DNA from: Aegilops tauschii subsp. strangulata
Taxonomy: Eukaryota; Streptophyta; Magnoliopsida; Poales; Poaceae
DNA: 64,000 bases
Direction: 5' to 3'
Assembly (NCBI RefSeq): GCF_002575655.3
Contig: NC_053040.3
Span: 154,071,148 to 154,135,147, forward strand
Made by a program: the position numbers and the translations under genes
Notes under the pieces: model-generated
The model's input: the letters and a program-made list of their open reading frames with translations, nothing else
Told to the model about the DNA's origin: nothing
Database searches by the model: none
Part shown: one piece after another, positions 22,227 through 35,000 of the stretch
Position numbering within the stretch: the stretch's first letter is position 1
How the letters are laid out: each line of letters starts with the position of its first letter

Positions 22227-25200
22227 CTAGGACTGAAAGAACTCCGGATATTCGGAACGGAGATGGTCGTCGCGTTCCCAGGTGGCTTCCCGGTCGGAAT
22301 GGTGCGACCACTTCACTTTCAGGAATTTGATAGACTTGTTGCGAGTCTTGCGCTCAGTTACTTCAAGAATAGCAACTGGGTGCTCATGATAAGATAAATC
22401 TTCTTGGAGGTCAATCTCTTCGAAGTCGATAGTGCGCTCAGGCGTCTTGAAGCACTTGCGGAGCTGTGACACGTGGAACACATCGTGCACGTTCGCGAAG
22501 TTGGAAGGAAGCTCAAGTTGATAGGCGAGGTCGCCTCTTTTACCAATGATCTTGAAAGGACCCACGTATCTAGGGGCAAGCTTCCCTTTGATACCGAAGC
22601 GACGAGTGCCTTTCATTGGAGAGACGCGGAGGTAGACATGGTCTCCGATCTCGAAAGCCAAATCACGATGCTTACTATCATAGTAGCTCTTCTGACGCGA
22701 TTGCGCGGCTTTGAGATTATCACGGATGACTTTACACATTTCTTCAGCTTCAGTGATTAAGTCATTGCCAAGAAGTTGGCGTTCACTAGTCTCTGACCAA
22801 TTGAGAGGAGTACGGCACTTTCTGCCATAGAGAATCTCGAATGGGGCCTTGCCCGAACTCGCTTGGAAGCTGTTGTTGTAGGAGAATTCAGCATAAGGAA
22901 GACAATCTTCCCATTTCATGCCAAAGGAAATGACACAAGCCCTGAGCATATCTTCAAGAATTTGATTGACTCCCTCGACTTGGCCACTAGTTTGAGGATG
23001 GAAAGCTGTGCTGAAGCGAATGTTTGTGCCCATGGCCTTCTGGAAGGAGTCCCAGAACTTAGAGGTGAAGATGCTTCCACGATCAGAAGAAATCAATTGT
23101 GGAATGCCGTGCAAAGAGACAATTCTGGAGGTGTAGAGCTCTGCCAGCTGAGCTGCTGTGATGGATTCTTTGATAGGAAGGAAATGAGCCACTTTAGAGA
23201 GCTTGTCGATGACAACGAAGATAGCATCATTTCCGCGCTTGGACTTGGGAAATCCAGTCACGAAGTCCATTTCGATATGATCAAACTTCCATTCTGGGAT
23301 AGCAAGAGGTTGGAGGAGACCAGCTGGTCGTTGGTGTTCTGCTTTAACTCTTCGGCAGACATCACATTCATTCACGAATTGAGCAATTTCTCGCTTCATT
23401 CGAGTCCACCAATACGACTGCTTGAGGTCATGATACATCTTCGTACTTCCAGGATGAATGGAAAAGAGAGAATTGTGCGCCTCATTCATTATGACTTTCC
23501 TTAGATCACCTTTCGGAACCACAATCCGGTCCTCGAAGAACAAAGTGTCTCTGTCATCAATGCGATAGCACTTGTATTTGGAGAGACCCTTGTCGATACC
23601 ACGTTTCACCTTCTTCACCATGGCATCAAGGAGTTGTGCCTCACGAATTTGATCTTCCAAAGTAGGAGATACTATGAGGTTGGCAAGAACGCCTTGAGGA
23701 ACAACTTGGAGATTCAGCTTGCGGAAAGCTACACAAAGACCCGGTTGGAAAGGCTTGAGGATTAAGCTGTTGCAATAAGCTTTCCTGCTTAAAGCATCTG
23801 CGATGACATTTGCCTTGCCTGGAGTATATTCAATACTCGGATTGTACTCTTGAATCATTTCGACCCATCGAGTCTGCCTGAGGTTGAGGTTGGGCTGAGT
23901 GAAGATATACTTGAGACTCTTGTGATCAGTGAAAATGTCCACTTGTCTTCCCAACAAGAGATGTCTCCACGTAATCAATGCATGGACAACTGCCGCCAAC
24001 TCAAGATCGTGAGTGGGGTAGTTCTTCTCGTTGGGCTTCAATTGCCGAGAGGTATAGGCCACAACTTTCTTCTCTTGCATTAACACAGCACCGAGACCTT
24101 GGAGAGAAGCATCACAGAAAACTTCATACGGCTTGGATTCATCAGGAGGGGTCAAGACAGGAGCTGTGACTAGTTTCTGTTTGAGAGTGTTGAAAGCAAC
24201 GTCACACTCAGGAGACCAGACATACTTCACATGCTTCTGTAGGAGGTTGGAAAGAGGCTTTGCAATCCTGGAGAAATTCTCAACGAATCTCCGGCAATAG
24301 CTTGCAAGACCCAGAAAACTTCGAAGCTGCTTGACATTTTGAGGAGGTTCCCAATCCAGAACTGCGGACACCTTCTCGGGGTTAACAGCGATGCCTTTGG
24401 CAGAGATGATGTGACAAAGGAAAAGAACTTCATCAAGCCAAAACTCACATTTGGAGAACTTCGCATAGAATTGATACTCTCTGAGCTTGTCGAGCACCAA
24501 TCGCAAATGTTTGGCGTGATCCTGCTTGTTCTTGGAGAAGACCAAGATATCATCGAGATACACCAGAACGAATTCATTGGTGTAGGGGTTGAAGATGAAA
24601 TTCATCATCCGAGAGAACACCGGAGGAGCATTGACAAGGCCGAAAAACACGACAGTATATTCATAAGAACCAAAGCTTGTTCTGAATGCTGTCTTGGGAA
24701 TATCTTCTTCACGAATGCGAATCTGATGTTAACCCATACGAAGGTCAAGCTTCGAGAATACTTTAGCGCCCTTGAGTTGCTCAAAAAGCTCATTGATGTT
24801 GGTAAGTGGATACTTGTTCTTGATTGTCTTCTTGTTCAATGGACGGTAGTCGACACAAAGTCGGTCCGTGCCATCCTTCTTCTTGAAAAAAAGAACACCA
24901 CAACCCCATGGAGAAGAACTCGGTCTGATCAAACCCAGACGCTCTTGTTCATCGAGCTGCTTCTTCAATTCCTTCAGCTCATTTGGTCCAAGCTTGTATG
25001 GACGCTTGCAAACGGGTACAGTACCAGGCTCTAGTTCGATAACGAACTCAACTGGCCGGTGCGGAGGCATACCCGGAAGCTCTTCTGGAAAGACATCTTG
25101 ATACTCGCAAACGACTGGAATTTGAGAGATGGCATCCAATTCGCCCTTCTCATTGAGAGAGAAAAACCGAATGGTTTCATCGCGAGCGGCAAAAACAATC

Positions 25201-26669
25201 ACATCCTCAGACGAGTGTGTCAATTGAATTTGCCTGGCAGCACAATCAAGTTGAGCCTTGTGCTTAGAAAGCCAGTCCATCCCGAGAATAAGATCAATAT
25301 CCGAGTCACCAAGAACAATTGGAGAAGACTGAAATTTGTAGTCGCCTATCTTGATGGAAACATCCGGGACACAATTATTAGAAGTCATTTGCTTGCCCGG
25401 AGACACAATCTTCAACGGGATAGGGATCTTTTCCGTCACAAATTCATGCTTGGCAACAAAAGGTCTTGAAATGAAAGAAAGAGATGCACCAGTATCAAAA
25501 AGAACTTTTGCAGGAATATCATTAACAGGAAGATTACCCATTATCACATCAGTAGATTCCTCCGCTTGGGCTGCATTCATCATGTTCACCTTTGCAAACT
25601 TTGGGTTATGCTTGACCACTGCATTGCTGGAAGATCTGACAGGAGGAGGAGGAGGAAGACGCCTCTGGTTGAAGCACTTGTTAGCATAGTGACCTTTCTG
25701 CTGACATTTGTTGCAAGTCACCTCTGAGAGTGGACGGTGATAAGGAGCATTGGACTTGGGAGCTTGATTCTGAGACTTGTTCTGATAGCCAGAGTTAGAA
25801 GAGTTTGAAGAACCATGGCCACCTTTGTTCTTCTGCTGGTAAGGATGACGAAACGGAGGAGGAGGAGGCAACCAGAACTTCTGTTGCTTAGCTGTCACAA
25901 GTGAGGAAGAAGAAGACTGAACTGCGTCCCTGACTCTCTTCTTAGAAGCCTCACACTTGAGCTGAGCAGCCTCTTGCTTCAGTGCCATATTGTAGAATTG
26001 ATCAAAGTGAGTAGGCTCAACAAGAACGAGAGCTAACTGCAGATCCTCTTTAAGTCCACCTCTGAAGTGATAGATCATGCTCTTCTCATCAGGAACGTCT
26101 TGTTTAGCGAAGCGAGCAAGTTTCTGAAACTGAATGTTGTATTGATACACAGACATGTTTCCTTGCTTGAGATTGCAGAACTCCTCACGCTTGCTCTCAA
26201 CAACACTTTGTGGAATGTGGTGCGCTTTGAAGTCCCGACAGAAGTCAGTCCAAGTGATCACACGACCTCCTCTAGAATCTTTGTATTGCTGAAACCAATC
26301 AGCAGCTTGGTCCTTGAGCTGGAAAGAAGCGAACTTGACAAAGTCCTCAGGCCTGACATTGCTACATTCAAAATGCTTGTTGATGTCCACGAGCCAATCA
26401 TCGGCATCCGTGGCCTCGGCACAGTAGCTGAAAGACTCGGGCTGATTTGCAAGAAACTGGTTGAGAGTGGCAAAGTGAAACTGATTGTTGGCTTGACCTT
26501 GATTGCCTTGCCCCTGAGTACGTTCTTGCAAGAGTTGCAGAATCATCTGAGCATTGGCGTTGGTGGCTGCCATGATTGCTTGCCATGCCTCCGGAGGTGG
26601 AGGTGGTGGCGGAGGGTTCGCTTGACTCCCTTCATTGCGATCCGGATTCTGACGCGTTGGCGGAGCCAT
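22227..26669 (-). pseudogene. Chromovirus gag-pol, copy 1, with one nonsense codon in RT
   Basis: The frame runs from ATG 26669 to a stop at 22227, about 1480 codons, broken only by TAA at 24731-24729 (codon 647). In order: Pro-rich N-terminus, gag, CCHC knuckle ([14 protein letters not shown], about residue 317), protease (LFDTGAS, about 390), RT ([17 protein letters not shown], about 593; YLDD about 704), RNase H (FCDAS about 851; ELAA, TDHKS and ADALS motifs), integrase zinc finger (H, H, C, C about 1065-1105), integrase core (MDFVTG, SSDRG and GQVEG carry D, D and E) and a C-terminal chromodomain ([12 protein letters not shown]...EATWERDD). The nonsense codon follows LDLRMG, where family members read a GYHQ motif. 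All other catalytic residues look intact. Copy 1 has Ser where copies 2 and 3 have Gly in a WSET(S/G)ERQL segment. Confidence 0.93.
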
Positions 26670-27805
26670 CCTGAAGAGGGTGACATCCGTTAGCATCTTG
26701 ATAGACAAAAGATAAGTAGAATCAATGGACAGAAATTGCAATATATAGTCTTCGCAATAAACATTCGAACGAAGATGAACGAATGAATTCCGTAGTAAAT
26801 CATCACACTTCCATAAGTTGAGAAGCCACTTGAAAAAGATATGGAATGAACATATGAATTCGAAGCAACTCGAATACCACAATACAAAATAAAACCAAGT
26901 ATTGGCTTGCAGAATAAGCCGGAACAAACATATGATAGATATTTCGTCCGAAGTTTTCGTGGTGGGGCCCACACGGGCTCAATCGTACAGCACCATCATA
27001 TGCAGGGCTGTGCACATGACATACGAAGCGTCCCCGAGTCGGCAAAGCCATGGACTCTTTAAGACACAACGAGACCACTGTAAAATCAACCGTATACAGG
27101 CGGACCACTAGACGTCGAACCCCAATCTCATATCATGCGTCTGTCGGAAAGAAATCCTAAGGCTACTTGAATTCCCACTTATAAACTCCCGAAACTTTCT
27201 GGTTATGCAATCTGGTCTAGGGGATACAGGGGACACAAATATATATCACCCAAACTAGCAATCCCTAGATCCAGCTATATCCATCCGTCAACACATAACC
27301 AAGAAACCTTCGGAAATCGTTTACCTCAACCTTCGAAAAACATCCGTTATACAAGTTATGGCAATACTCCCGAACTCCCGCCCCAGTACTGGGTGGCGTC
27401 GAGGTGATCTCACCAACAACTGCATAAAAGAGATTTCGATGTCGGCAAAACTCAGGCATTCCAGAACTGCAACGATAAAATTGTGACGACAACACCTCGG
27501 AGCTCAACTCCCCGGGACACTGCCACAACCCCTAAATGACAGGAGGCACCAAGAACAATGTTCTCGTCACAAATCAATCGGAACGATTCCAAGATACCCG
27601 CGTGATCCTAAATTTTTTTTAGTGAAATTTGAGGAGAGAATAGTCAAAACTTCTACGTCAGGAGACCTCACCAGAGCGACGAAGGGACTGAGGAGTAAAA
27701 AGAATCCTAGTCTCCGATATATACAATCCTAAGACTCAAAACATTTTTATTCTAGACTCAACAACGCCAGCGATTCGATCAAGCAGGGGCTCCTAAGTCG
27801 GGGAA

Positions 27806-27820
27806 GGCTCTGATTACCAA
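27806..27820 (-). other. Primer-binding-like site of copy 1
   Basis: Two bases after the LTR2 end on the - strand comes TTGGTAATCAGAGCC. It resembles the initiator tRNA-Met site TGGTATCAGAGC with one extra A. Identical sites stand at 37635-37649 and 47473-47487. Confidence 0.65.
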
Positions 27821-27822
27821 CT

Positions 27823-30800
27823 TGTAACGCCCACGATGCGGCTATATCTCCCACGTGTCGAGGCACGACTTAGAGGCATAACCGCATAGTGGTTTTGTCG
27901 CAAGAAGGGTCATCTTCACACAATCCCATGTAATGAACAAGAATGGGATAAAGAGTTGGCTTACAATCGCCACTTCACACAATACATAAATAAATATCAT
28001 CCATCATCCAAAATACAATCATATAGACCGACTACGGTCAAAATCCAGATGAAAATAAGACAACCCCAAATGCTAGATCCCCGATCGTCCCAACTGGGCT
28101 CCACTACTGATCATCAGGAAAAGACACATAATAACGACCACGTTCCTCGTCGAACTCCCACTTGAGATCGACGCCATCATCTGCACTGGCATCGTCGGCA
28201 CCTGCAACTGTTTTGGAAGTATCTGTGAGTCACGGGGACTCAGCAATCTCACACCCACGAGATCAAGACTATTTAAGCTTATAGGACAAGGAGGTGCAAA
28301 GAGGTGGAGCTGCAGCGGCAAAAGCATGTATGGTGGCTAACTTACACAAATGAGAGCGAGAAGAGAAGCAATGGAACGGACGTCATCTAGCAATGACCAA
28401 GAAGAGGTCCTGAACACCTACTTACGTCATACATAACACAGACCGTGTTCACTTCCCGGACTCCGCCGAGAAGAGACCATCACGGCTACACACGCACTTG
28501 GTGTATTTTAATTGGGTCAAGTGACAAGTTATCTACAACCGGACATTAACAAATTCCCATCTGCCTCATAACCGCGGGCACGGCTTTCGAAAGATAATAC
28601 CCTGCAGGGGTGTCCCAACTTAGCCCATCATAAGCTCTCACGGTCAACGAAGGATAAACCTTCTCCCGGAAAGACCCGATCAGTCTCGGAATCCCGGTTT
28701 ACAAGACATCTCGACAATGGTAAAACAAGACCAGCAAAGCCGCCCGAATGTGCCGACAAATCCCGATAGGAGCTGCACATATCTCGTTCTCAGGGCACAC
28801 CGGATGAACACTACGTACAGCTAAAACCAATCCTCGAGTTTCCCCAAGGTGGCGCTGCAAGTGGCTCTAGTTTGGACCAGCACTCAGAGGAACACTGGCC
28901 CGGGGGTTTAAAATAAAGATGACCCTCGGGCTCTAGAAAACTCGGGGGAAAAAGGTATAGGTCGCAAATGGTAAAACCAAGGTTGGGCCTTGCTGGAGGA
29001 GTTTTATTCAAGGCGAACTGTCAAGGGGGTCCCATAAATCACCCGACCGCGTAAGAAACGCAAACTCAAGGAACATAATCCCGGTATAACAGTAACTAGG
29101 GCGGCAAGAGTGGAACAAAACACCAGGCATAAGGCCGAGCCTTCCACCCTTTACCAAAATATATAGATGCATTATTTAGATAAGATATATTGTGATATCC
29201 CAACATATCCATGTTCCAACATGGAACAAACTTCAACTTCACCTACAACTAGCAACGCTATAAGAGGGGCTGAGCAAAAGCGGAAATATAGCCAAACAAC
29301 AGTTTGCTAGGAAAGGATGGTTAGGGCTGACATGGCTGAAATAGGAGACATGATATAGCAAGTGATAGGTAGCGAGCATGGCAATAGAGCGAACAACTAG
29401 CATAGCAAAGATAGAAGTGATTTCGAGGGGTGGTCATCTTGCCTGCAAGATTCTCAGAGTTGTCGAAAGCTTGATCCTCGTAAGCGTACTCGACAGGTTC
29501 CTCGTTCACGAACTCGTCTCCCGGCTCTACCCAAGACAAGAACACAAACAAACGGAACCACAATCAACAACGAGAAATGCACAAGCAACATGATGCAAGA
29601 CATGTATGATATGCAAGATATGATATGCGATGCATATGCGTGCTCCAGAAGGAAAATGATGAACATGGCAGTAACTTGGTAAACCAAGCATGCCACTGGA
29701 AATATGAGATGATTTCGGTCGAAATCGATATAAAGATCACCGGAATCGGATGCACGGTTTGCAAATGGCAAGCAAAACAAGAATGACACTAATCTGCGAT
29801 ATACAGCAAGATAGCACTTAAAATACAACAAGCAATAATGCTACAGCACCCCAACATAGCAACAAAGCACATGGCAGTAATCTACAGAAGATGCTTGACA
29901 AAATATGAACACTGAGCTACGGCTAGTTCACAACATATCAAGCTCAAACAAGCATGGCAAAAGTGCAAAAGATTACAGGTTCACAGACTTAGTGAAAAAC
30001 TGGACATGGCAGAAATCAGCATCAGGTAGCAATGTTCAGAGCACGAAATCAACATGCTACAGGAACTTAACATAGGAAAACAAGGCATGGTAGTGTTCTA
30101 CTAAATGCACATGACAAAAATCCCTTACTGACCATAAGCCAAAAAGGACCAGAAGAAATGATGGCAAGCATGTAAACATAGCAAGTTTCGTTATCAGGTT
30201 TCAGACTTGGCAGAAAACAGAGCATGGCAGAAATATTAATATGTAGGCCTCTTTGTGAGCTTGATGCACTCACTACAGAGCAATGCACGACAAACCAAGC
30301 ATACCTACAGCAAGATGGCATGTTTATGAAGCTATCCATGGCAAGAACAATTACATAGCATGTATGGATCAACTACAATAAGCTTGGCAAAAATGCATGT
30401 CATGTTAAGAATCTGCCAAAAATATTTTATAGAAAAAGTAGAGCAAGATTGAGTCATGCTATGGTACTCTAAAATTGCAAACAATTGCAGGACTGGATCA
30501 ATTACAACTATATCTACAAAACATCCTTACTGAACATCTCCAAAATATGCATGGATCTCTCTGTAGCATCAAGTTTACATGGCAACAAAATTACAGCAGA
30601 CAAAGACTTAGAGAAATCACTAAGTCCCTAAAAACAGAAATATTACGGGACCTACTTTGCATGCTTGTGCTAGTCACCACAGAGATCAAAAAAATACAAG
30701 GACTATACCACTGGAAAGATGGCATGGCATACTTCAAAACACATGTAGAGCTCATGCTCAAAAGATGCACAGATTAAATGATACAAAAATGACAAATCTC

Positions 30801-32019
30801 CAAGTTCTGATAAGAACCAGAGATTAACAGCAACTAGCCCTCTTCCAACGAAGCTTTGGGAATCAAGATGACCTGTAATGAAAATGGTGCAATTGAACAA
30901 AATGAAGAGCATCACGAGGCGAACAATTTGACATATTGTACACGCGAATCGGAGCTACATGCACAAAGTTATCGCATCCGGAACAGAGCAAGATACTGAG
31001 AAAAACTAAGACTTAGAAGAATTAGAGGTCGCGAGAAAGTCAACGGGGGGGGGGGGGGGGGGCTCTACCAGATCGGATCGAAGGTCGCCCGAGCTCCTCG
31101 AGCCCGAGCTCGTCGGCGGTGAGGCAGGGCCGGCGGGGCCCGGCGCGGCGAGGGCGCTGGCGGCGGAGGAGGGAGCCGGAGGCGGCGGTCGCCGGCGGGG
31201 GCGGCGGGGCCGGCGGCGGCCGGTGGCGACGGACGGTGGCGGTGGCGGCGGGGAGGCGCCGGCGGGTCGGCGGGGCGGCGTGGGGCGGGGCCGGCGGCGG
31301 TGCGCGGCGGCGCGGGCACAGGAGGAGGCGGCGGCGGGCTCGGGCGGGCCCACTGTGGGCTTCGCGGGCCGGCGGCGGGGCGGTTGGACGTTGTCCGGCG
31401 CGGACGGACGCGTCCGGCGGCGCGGAGGGAGAGGGTTACGGTTTCGTCTGAGATTTCGTTTTTCGGGATGCCCACTTATAAATAGGTAGAGGGAGCTAGG
31501 AGACTCCAAATGAGGTGCGGTTTTCGCCCACACGATCGTGATCGAACGACCTAGAGCATGGAAGAGAGTTTGGTGGGTTTTGGGCTGGTTTTGGAGGGGT
31601 TTTTTGCTGGACACTCAAATGGACTTTGCGGATGCCCGGTTAACCGTTGGAGTAACAAACGACCTCCGAATGGAACGAAACTTGACCGGTAGTCTCCGGG
31701 TGGTATATTAAGGACACTTGACAAGCCTCGGTCCATTCCGAGAAAGTTTGACACACGCACACGAAAGAAAACAGGAGGGGTGCACCGGAGGAGATAGGAG
31801 CGCCGGATTGGAAAACGGACAATGAGGAAAATGCTCGGATGCATGAGACGAACACGTATGCGAATGCAATGCGCATGATGACATGATATGAAAATGCATG
31901 ACATGACAAAATACAAAACGAAAGACAAAACCCGACAACGGAGGGAAAAACATATCACATAGCCGGAAATGGCAAGAGTCGGAGTTACAAATATGGCAAG
32001 TTACATGCGGGGTGTTACA
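27823..32019 (-). mobile_element. LTR2 (inner LTR)
   Basis: It serves as 5' LTR of copy 1 and 3' LTR of copy 2. Near its left end it shares GATGCGG and AGGGTCATC with LTR3 and LTR4 against LTR1; over most of its length it follows LTR1 at sites where LTR4 differs. It has a private 9-bp loss in the GC block near 31215 and a private AAAAAAATACAAGG variant near 30689. The G tract is 18 bases at 31045. Confidence 0.9.
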
Positions 32020-35000
32020 ACACTCCACCACTACGAGAGGATCTCGTCCCGAGATCTAGGACTGAAAGAACTCCGGATATTCGGAACGGAGATGGTCGTC
32101 GCGTTCCCAGGTGGCTTCCCGGTCGGAATGGTGCGACCACTTCACTTTCAGGAATTTGATAGACTTGTTGCGAGTCTTGCGCTCAGTTACTTCAAGAATA
32201 GCAACTGGGTGCTCATGATAAGATAAATCTTCTTGGAGGTCAATCTCTTCGAAGTCGATAGTGCGCTCAGGCGTCTTGAAGCACTTGCGGAGCTGTGACA
32301 CGTGGAACACATCGTGCACGTTCGCGAAGTTGGAAGGAAGCTCAAGTTGATAGGCGAGGTCGCCTCTTTTACCAATGATCTTGAAAGGACCCACGTATCT
32401 AGGGGCAAGCTTCCCTTTGATACCGAAGCGACGAGTGCCTTTCATTGGAGAGACGCGGAGGTAGACATGGTCTCCGATCTCGAAAGCCAAATCACGATGC
32501 TTACTATCATAGTAGCTCTTCTGACGCGATTGCGCGGCTTTGAGATTATCACGGATGACTTTACACATTTCTTCAGCTTCAGTGATTAAGTCATTGCCAA
32601 GAAGTTGGCGTTCACCAGTCTCTGACCAATTGAGAGGAGTACGACACTTTCTGCCATAGAGAATCTCGAATGGGGCCTTGCCCGAACTCGCTTGGAAGCT
32701 GTTGTTGTAGGAGAATTCAGCATAAGGAAGACAATCTTCCCATTTCATGCCAAAGGAAATGACACAAGCCCTGAGCATATCTTCAAGAATTTGATTGACT
32801 CCCTCGACTTGGCCACTAGTTTGAGGATGGAAAGCTGTGCTGAAGCGAATGTTTGTGCCCATGGCCTTCTGGAAGGAGTCCCAGAACTTAGAGGTGAAGA
32901 TGCTTCCACGATCAGAAGAAATCAATTGTGGAATGCCGTGCAAAGAGACAATTCTGGAGGTGTAGAGCTCTGCCAGCTGAGCTGCTGTGATGGATTCTTT
33001 GATAGGAAGGAAATGAGCCACTTTAGAGAGCTTGTCGATGACAACGAAGATAGCATCATTTCCGCGCTTGGACTTGGGAAATCCAGTCACGAAGTCCATT
33101 TCGATATGATCAAACTTCCATTCTGGGATAGCAAGAGGTTGGAGGAGACCAGCTGGTCGTTGGTGTTCTGCTTTAACTCTTCGGCAGACATCACATTCAT
33201 TCACGAATTGAGCAATTTCTCGCTTCATTCGAGTCCACCAATACGACTGCTTGAGGTCATGATACATCTTCGTACTTCCAGGATGAATGGAAAAGAGAGA
33301 ATTGTGCGCCTCATTCATTATGACTTTCCTTAGATCACCTTTCGGAACCACAATCCGGTCCTCGAAGAACAAAGTGTCTCTGTCATCAATGCGATAGCAC
33401 TTGTATTTGGAGAGACCCTTGTCGATACCACGTTTCACCTTCTTCACCATGGCATCAAGGAGTTGTGCCTCACGAATTTGATCTTCCAAAGTAGGAGATA
33501 CTATGAGGTTGGCAAGAACGCCTTGAGGAACAACTTGGAGATTCAGCTTGCGGAAAGCTACACAAAGACCCGGTTGGAAAGGCTTGAGGATTAAGCTGTT
33601 GCAATAAGCTTTCCTGCTTAAAGCATCTGCGATGACATTTGCCTTGCCTGGAGTATATTCAATACTCGGATTGTACTCTTGAATCATTTCGACCCATCGA
33701 GTCTGCCTGAGGTTGAGGTTGGGCTGAGTGAAGATATACTTGAGACTCTTGTGATCAGTGAAAATGTCCACTTGTCTTCCCAACAAGAGATGTCTCCACG
33801 TAATCAATGCATGGACAACTGCCGCCAACTCAAGATCGTGAGTGGGGTAGTTCTTCTCGTTGGGCTTCAATTGCCGAGAGGTATAGGCCACAACTTTCTT
33901 CTCTTGCATTAACACAGCACCGAGACCTTGGAGAGAAGCATCACAGAAAACTTCATACGGCTTGGATTCATCAGGAGGGGTCAAGACAGGAGCTGTGACT
34001 AGTTTCTGTTTGAGAGTGTTGAAAGCAACGTCACACTCAGGAGACCAGACATACTTCACATGCTTCTGTAGGAGGTTGGAAAGAGGCTTTGCAATCCTGG
34101 AGAAATTCTCAACGAATCTCCGGCAATAGCTTGCAAGACCCAGAAAACTTCGAAGCTGCTTGACATTTTGAGGAGGTTCCCAATCCAGAACTGCGGACAC
34201 CTTCTCGGGGTTAACAGCGATGCCTTTGGCAGAGATGATGTGACAAAGGAAAAGAACTTCATCAAGCCAAAACTCACATTTGGAGAACTTCGCATAGAAT
34301 TGATACTCTCTGAGCTTGTCGAGCACCAATCGCAAATGTTTGGCGTGATCCTGCTTGTTCTTGGAGAAGACCAAGATATCATCGAGATACACCAGAACGA
34401 ATTCATTGGTGTAGGGGTTGAAGATGAAATTCATCATCCGAGAGAACACCGGAGGAGCATTGACAAGGCCGAAAAACACGACAGTATATTCATAAGAACC
34501 AAAGCTTGTTCTGAATGCTGTCTTGGGAATATCTTCTTCACGAATGCGAATCTGATGTTAACCCATACGAAGGTCAAGCTTCGAGAATACTTTAGCGCCC
34601 TTGAGTTGCTCAAAAAGCTCATTGATGTTGGTAAGTGGATACTTGTTCTTGATTGTCTTCTTGTTCAATGGACGGTAGTCGACACAAAGTCGGTCCGTGC
34701 CATCCTTCTTCTTGAAAAAAAGAACACCACAACCCCATGGAGAAGAACTCGGTCTGATCAAACCCAGACGCTCTTGTTCATCGAGCTGCTTCTTCAATTC
34801 CTTCAGCTCATTTGGTCCAAGCTTGTATGGACGCTTGCAAACGGGTACAGTACCAGGCTCTAGTTCGATAACGAACTCAACTGGCCGGTGCGGAGGCATA
34901 CCCGGAAGCTCTTCTGGAAAGACATCTTGATACTCGCAAACGACTGGAATTTGAGAGATGGCATCCAATTCGCCCTTCTCATTGAGAGAGAAAAACCGAA

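Larger units (their letters stand above)
22191..27822 (-). mobile_element. Internal region 1 (INT1)
   Basis: It holds gag-pol (26669-22227), an untranslated leader of about 1.15 kb (26670-27805) and the primer-binding region next to LTR2. The leader has no orf0-like frame. Differences from INT2 and INT3 are very few: CACTAG against CACCAG near 22783 and CAAATCAATCGG against CAAATCGATCGG near 27571. Confidence 0.9.

Noticed and set aside
22863..23504. Long + strand open frames opposite gag-pol (for example 22863-23504, 24339-25034, 26067-26693 and their copies in INT2 and INT3)
   Set aside because: They repeat at the same offset in every array copy and are mirror frames of a clear - strand gag-pol; no domain is seen.
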